DNA from: Salegentibacter sediminis
Lineage (GTDB): Bacteria > Bacteroidota > Bacteroidia > Flavobacteriales > Flavobacteriaceae
Assembly (NCBI RefSeq): GCF_002078605.1
Contig: NZ_MSJR01000004.1
Coordinates: forward strand, 124,001-188,000
Direction of reading: 5' to 3'
Length of the DNA: 64,000 nucleotides
In this document: one piece after another, positions 61,947 through 64,000 of the stretch
Layout: each line of letters starts with the position of its first letter
Position numbering within the stretch: position 1 is the first letter of the stretch
Program-made: the position numbers and the translations under genes
Notes under the pieces: generated by a model
What the model was told of the DNA's origin: nothing
The model's database searches: none
The model's input: only the letters and a program-made list of their open reading frames with translations

Positions 61947-62897
61947 TTGAAATTTACACGTGAGGTAAAAACTGCCCTTTTAGCGATTACAGCTATAATT
62001 CTCCTAATATTTGGTTACAGTTTTCTGAAAGGAAAAAATCTTCTCGATTCGAGCAGGACCTTTTACGCCATGTATGATGATGTGGAAGGTTTATCTCCTT
62101 CTTCTCCAGTGACTATTAACGGCCTGAAAGTTGGCCAGATCACTAATATTGATTTTGTAGACCAGTCTGGATTGATCCGGGTAACATTTAGCGTAGAAAA
62201 TGATTTTAAATTCTCTAAATCCAGCATCGCTAAGGTATATGGAGGAGGAATAATTGGCGGGAAGTCTTTGTCTATCATCCCCAATTATGAGGATCCTGAA
62301 ATCGCTGAATCCGGAGATATTTTAAAAAGTGAAGTAGAGGAAGGGATTATGGAACTGGTAAATGATAAACTTACCCCACTTCAGGAAAAAATAGAAAGTT
62401 CTATTGTGAGCGCCGATTCTTTGCTAACTGCGTTAAATAAGATTATGGATGATAGCACCCGTAACAATATCAGAAGTACTTTTAATGACCTGGGAGAGAC
62501 GGCCCGTTCTTTCAAAGGAACCGCTTATGAATTGGAAGGCCTGGTTAAAAACAACTCATCTAAATTAGACAGGACTTTTACAAATCTGGATGAGATGTCT
62601 ACCAATTTCAATAAATTCTCTGATACGCTTTCCACAATGAATATAGGCAAGATCACTAATGATATTGAAAGTGTGGTCGCCGATTTTGAACAGATCTCCA
62701 GTAACCTGAGTAACGGCCAGGGAACTGCGGGAAAATTGCTTAATGACGATAAGGTATATGATAATCTTGACAGGGCAACGAAACAGCTGGACCAACTATT
62801 ACAAGATATAAAACTGAATCCTAAGCGTTATGTTCACTTCTCTGTATTTGGAAAAAATCCAGGGCCTTATGAGCCGCCGCAGGATTCTTTAAAATAA
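61947..62897 (+). CDS. MlaD/MCE-family periplasmic lipid-transport protein
   Basis: 316 residues from a TTG start (MKFTREVK). One N-terminal helix (8-26) anchors the protein. The MCE domain (about 36-115) contains 'SPSSPVTINGLKVGQI' and 'GGGIIGGKSLSI'. The remainder is long helix and coiled coil (130-290). Substrate-binding subunit of an Mla-like ABC system for phospholipid traffic; the ATPase and permease are not in the window. Only 10 bp separate it from the Fe-S gene. Confidence 0.92.
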   Translation: MKFTREVKTALLAITAIILLIFGYSFLKGKNLLDSSRTFYAMYDDVEGLSPSSPVTINGLKVGQITNIDFVDQSGLIRVTFSVENDFKFSKSSIAKVYGGGIIGGKSLSIIPNYEDPEIAESGDILKSEVEEGIMELVNDKLTPLQEKIESSIVSADSLLTALNKIMDDSTRNNIRSTFNDLGETARSFKGTAYELEGLVKNNSSKLDRTFTNLDEMSTNFNKFSDTLSTMNIGKITNDIESVVADFEQISSNLSNGQGTAGKLLNDDKVYDNLDRATKQLDQLLQDIKLNPKRYVHFSVFGKNPGPYEPPQDSLK

Positions 62898-62907
62898 CCA
62901 ACCTGTT

Positions 62908-64000
62908 ATGCAAATTATTTCCCAGATTTTATTCCTCCTGGCCCTGGTGGCCGGCATATGGTTTTTTACCAGAAATGTAAAACGCCTTATCCGCAATATT
63001 AAATTAGGAAAAGAAATTGACCGCAGCGACCGTTCCGGCGAACGGTGGGCTAAAATGTCCAGAATAGCATTGGGGCAGAGTAAGATGGTGAAACGACCCA
63101 TTGCTGGAATTCTCCACGTTATAGTATATGTGGGCTTCATAATCATCAATATCGAAGTTCTGGAAATTATAATTGATGGTTTGTTTGGAACCCACCGTAT
63201 TCTGTCTTTTATGGGAGGGTTTTATAACTTCCTCATCGGTTCTTTTGAAATCCTGGCACTTCTGGTTCTTATTGGAGTAATTATATTCTGGACACGTAGA
63301 AACATCAGCAATATCTACAGATTTTTAAGCAGAGAATTAAAAGGCTGGCCTAAGAATGATGCCAACTATATTCTATATTTTGAAATGGTACTTATGCTCC
63401 TGTTTTTGGTGATGAATGCTACAGATTACCAACTTCAGCTAAACGGTGCTGCACATTATTCGCAGGAAGCGGGTATTGTTGGAGCTTTCCCGGTTAGTCA
63501 GTTCCTTCTTCCAATTTTCGATGGAATGAGCAACGCCACCTTAATCATTATTGAAAGAGCAGCCTGGTGGCTTCATATATTGGGAATATTGATCTTCCTG
63601 AATTATTTATATTATTCAAAACACCTGCATATTCTGCTGGCTTTCCCTAATGTTTATTATTCCAAACTTCAGCCTAAAGGAGAAATGGATAATCTTGAAG
63701 CCGTGACAAAGGAGGTGAAACTTATGATGGATCCCGATGCCGATCCTTTTGCAGCCCCTGCCGAAGAAGATGCCGATGCCGAACCCGAAAAATTCGGGGC
63801 TTCCGATGTGATGGATCTTAACAGGGTGCAATTACTCAATGCCTATACCTGTACCGAATGTGGTAGGTGTACCTCCGAATGTCCCGCAAACCTGACAGGA
63901 AAGAAATTATCGCCGCGAAAAATTATGATGGATACCCGCGATCGGGTGGAAGAAATAGGAGAGATTATCAATAAAAATGGAAAATTTGAAGATGATGGCA
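62908..64000 (+). CDS. membrane (Fe-S)-binding oxidoreductase, NarI/HdrE-GlpC-like (3' truncated by window)
   Basis: ATG at 62908 opens a frame of 364 codons to the window edge, with no stop. N-terminal part has five or six helices (about 1-20, 68-90, 105-135, 150-170, 222-245) like the NarI-type haem b subunit, with conserved His in 'ILHVIVYVG' and 'WWLHILG'. Then an acidic linker (D/E/A-rich, near residues 272-290) and the first [4Fe-4S] motif 'CTECGRCTSECPA' at about residue 314-326. A second cluster and any CCG domain would lie beyond the edge. Likely transfers electrons between quinone and a soluble partner. Confidence 0.88.
   Translation, partial: MQIISQILFLLALVAGIWFFTRNVKRLIRNIKLGKEIDRSDRSGERWAKMSRIALGQSKMVKRPIAGILHVIVYVGFIIINIEVLEIIIDGLFGTHRILSFMGGFYNFLIGSFEILALLVLIGVIIFWTRRNISNIYRFLSRELKGWPKNDANYILYFEMVLMLLFLVMNATDYQLQLNGAAHYSQEAGIVGAFPVSQFLLPIFDGMSNATLIIIERAAWWLHILGILIFLNYLYYSKHLHILLAFPNVYYSKLQPKGEMDNLEAVTKEVKLMMDPDADPFAAPAEEDADAEPEKFGASDVMDLNRVQLLNAYTCTECGRCTSECPANLTGKKLSPRKIMMDTRDRVEEIGEIINKNGKFEDDG

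Overview
The window reads as ordinary chromosome of a marine or halotolerant member of the family Flavobacteriaceae (phylum Bacteroidota), close to Gramella/Christiangramia, Salegentibacter or Zunongwangia. The evidence is the gene set (TamB, LptD, DUF4159, DUF1704 'QEGLA', THUMP-like methyltransferase, poly-HAMP kinase), moderately AT-rich DNA, weak Shine-Dalgarno sequences, several TTG starts, and promoters of the Bacteroidota type (TTTG, 16-20 nt, TAnnTTTG). There is no rRNA, phage, transposase or CRISPR. Three tRNA genes (Arg-TCT, Pro-TGG, Ser-GCT) are present, all on the minus strand.

Layout. 0-5.7 kb: Na+/H+ antiporter NhaA, a secreted coiled-coil protein, CorA, an exported lactonase and a small lipoprotein. 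5.7-9.5 kb: a tight minus-strand operon of a DUF1704 metallopeptidase, a glutathione-synthetase-like ATP-grasp ligase and an M14-type aspartoacylase-like hydrolase. 9.5-13.2 kb: a plastic region with a long empty spacer, an AT-rich cation transporter and a ~2.1 kb array of ~130-140 bp units, each with two palindromes. An outer-membrane protein gene sits inside the array together with a recent, 383-bp-deleted copy. 13.2-17.8 kb: potassium uptake (KtrB/KtrA with a tiny membrane protein in front) and a short KdpD/KdpE-like pair. 18-33 kb: manA, aldo/keto reductase, beta-lactamase-like hydrolase, deoD-deoC, nadA-nadB, lipid kinase, surE, then a glycan cluster (PIG-L deacetylase, GT4, alpha/alpha-barrel glycosidase, GH130). 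33-36 kb: a DevBCA/MacAB-like exporter. 36.4-43.1 kb: a lone receiver and, divergently, a 1979-residue soluble poly-HAMP hybrid histidine kinase. 43-46 kb: tRNAs, a pair of complementary hot-dog dehydratase-like proteins and a glycosyltransferase with a DUF2062 tail. 46-51.5 kb: a minus-strand run with three RNA or methyl-transfer enzymes, an AI-2E permease, DUF4159 and TsaD. 51.6-64 kb: envelope biogenesis (TamB, LptD, cell-wall amidase, MCE protein) around pfkA-mgsA and ridA, ending in a truncated Fe-S membrane oxidoreductase.

The most unusual items are the DUF1704/ATP-grasp/M14 operon, whose three enzyme classes parallel the ligase and carboxypeptidases that edit eukaryotic tubulin tails; the poly-HAMP kinase with alternating linker types and a dead first receiver; the repeat array with gene duplication and decay; the hot-dog pair that splits the FabZ catalytic residues; and a possible structured RNA near 17.9-18.04 kb. 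Functional statements rest on motif reading only; no database search was run.
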